The notes under the pieces are model-generated. The model was not told where the DNA came from. It was given only the letters and a program-made list of their open reading frames with translations, and did no database searches. This document shows, piece after piece, positions 63,402-64,000 of a DNA stretch of 64,000 bases; the stretch's first letter is position 1; every line of letters starts with the position of its first letter. The DNA lies in the NCBI RefSeq assembly GCF_022095675.1, contig NZ_JAHYSG010000068.1, positions 1-64,000 on the forward strand, given 5' to 3'. A program made the translations under genes and the position numbers. Source of the DNA: Dactylosporangium sp. AC04546. Lineage in GTDB: Bacteria > Actinomycetota > Actinomycetes > Mycobacteriales > Micromonosporaceae.

Positions 63402-63465
63402 GCTGCCCCATCTCACGGCCTGAGTCAACCGATCCCACGATCCGGACCGTGGCATGCTGACAGGT

Positions 63466-64000
63466 ATGCCCGAGCTGCGGTCTAGGACCTCCACTTCTGG
63501 TCGCAACATGGCCGGTGCACGCGCCCTGTGGCGCGCCACCGGCATGACCGACGACGACTTCGGCAAGCCGATCGTCGCCATCGCCAACAGTTTCACGCAG
63601 TTCGTGCCGGGCCATGTCCACCTGCGCAATCTCGGAATGATCGTGGCTGACACGGTCGCCGAGGCGGGTGGGGTCGCCAAGGAGTTCAACACCATCGCCG
63701 TCGACGACGGCATCGCCATGGGCCACGGCGGGATGCTCTACTCGCTGCCCAGCCGCGAGCTCATCGCCGACGCCGTCGAGTACATGGTGCAGGCCCACTG
63801 CGCCGACGCCCTCGTGTGCATCTCCAACTGCGACAAGATCACGCCCGGCATGCTGCTCGCCGCGCTCCGCCTCAACATCCCCACCGTGTTCGTCTCCGGC
63901 GGCCCCATGGAGGCCGGCAAGACGATCGCGATCGAGGGCGTGGTCCACGAGAAGGACGCGAAGCTCGACCTCATCGACGCGATGATCGCGTCAGCCAACG
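63466..64000 (+). CDS. ilvD: Dihydroxy-acid dehydratase, N-terminal part (runs off the window)
   Basis: Third common step of branched-chain synthesis. The first 178 residues are visible: [84 protein letters not shown] and [22 protein letters not shown] with the cluster cysteines. ATG 63466 is preceded by AGG. It is divergent from ilvB-ilvN-ilvC. Confidence 0.96.
   Translation, partial: MPELRSRTSTSGRNMAGARALWRATGMTDDDFGKPIVAIANSFTQFVPGHVHLRNLGMIVADTVAEAGGVAKEFNTIAVDDGIAMGHGGMLYSLPSRELIADAVEYMVQAHCADALVCISNCDKITPGMLLAALRLNIPTVFVSGGPMEAGKTIAIEGVVHEKDAKLDLIDAMIASAN

Overview
This is a chromosomal core segment of a high-GC actinomycete. The evidence is GC above 70 %, frequent GTG starts (one TTG), a lysine-rich-tailed HupB, F420 biosynthesis (cofC), a DivIVA-like protein beside yceD/rpmF, and a gene order (coaD-rsmD-recG-dak-rpmB-thiL-ddl-gpsA-plsC-cofC-ppk-mutT1-hupB-leuD-leuC) known from Mycobacterium and other Actinobacteria. 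The protein sequences look most like Micromonosporaceae (inferred from memory, no search run). No phage, insertion sequence, transposase or CRISPR array is visible.

Layout. 1-10.1 kb: a minus-strand housekeeping block (dak2-type protein, recG, rsmD, coaD, a DivIVA-like protein, yceD, rpmF, plsX, rnc, a membrane mannosyltransferase, mutM). 10.3-17.2 kb: rpmB, a truncated CHRD protein, DUF3515, a stand-alone Lrp ligand domain, thiL, an acetyltransferase, a ddl-like gene without catalytic residues, a cystathionine lyase-type enzyme, gpsA and plsC. 17.3-23 kb: cofC, a small OB-like protein, ppk, a CYTH-CHAD protein and mutT1 (a polyphosphate and nucleotide hygiene cluster), then hupB facing them. 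23.7-26.5 kb: leuD-leuC and the divergent IclR regulator ndgR. 26.5-34.5 kb: accessory genes (DUF3352, a D-amino-acid oxidase-like protein, an alpha/beta hydrolase, a chitin-type LPMO, DUF305 and Excalibur proteins, alditol oxidase, an FAH-family enzyme), then tRNA-Gln and tRNA-Glu and a 0.7 kb non-coding stretch with degenerate ~71 bp tandem repeats. 35.5-39.9 kb: an ABC-2 exporter, two poorly characterised proteins and a sorbosone dehydrogenase-like lipoprotein. 39.9-46.2 kb: a sugar-uptake locus, namely a debranching-type glycosidase divergent from lacI-SBP-permease-permease, with two identical palindromic operators between them. 46.2-50 kb: a tightly coupled five-gene operon centred on an MJ0619/tetraether-synthase-like radical SAM protein with an Lgt-like protein and three small membrane proteins, the most intriguing system here. 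50-64 kb: an EEP-family membrane protein and a lipoprotein, then branched-chain amino acid and serine biosynthesis (cimA, ilvE, leuB, serA, ilvC, ilvN, ilvB, ilvD), interleaved with ahpD, a tiny Gly/Tyr/Glu-rich protein and a stand-alone TipAS protein.

How it works together. Most of the branched-chain amino acid pathway lies in this window: leuCD, leuB, ilvBNC, ilvD, ilvE and a citramalate synthase. Two of its operons (cimA and ilvB) carry short leader peptides rich in Leu/Ile/Val codons, followed by alternative hairpins and a U-tract terminator, which is classic ribosome-mediated attenuation. leuCD is probably controlled by NdgR. The sugar ABC operon has no ATPase and presumably borrows a shared MsiK-type subunit.
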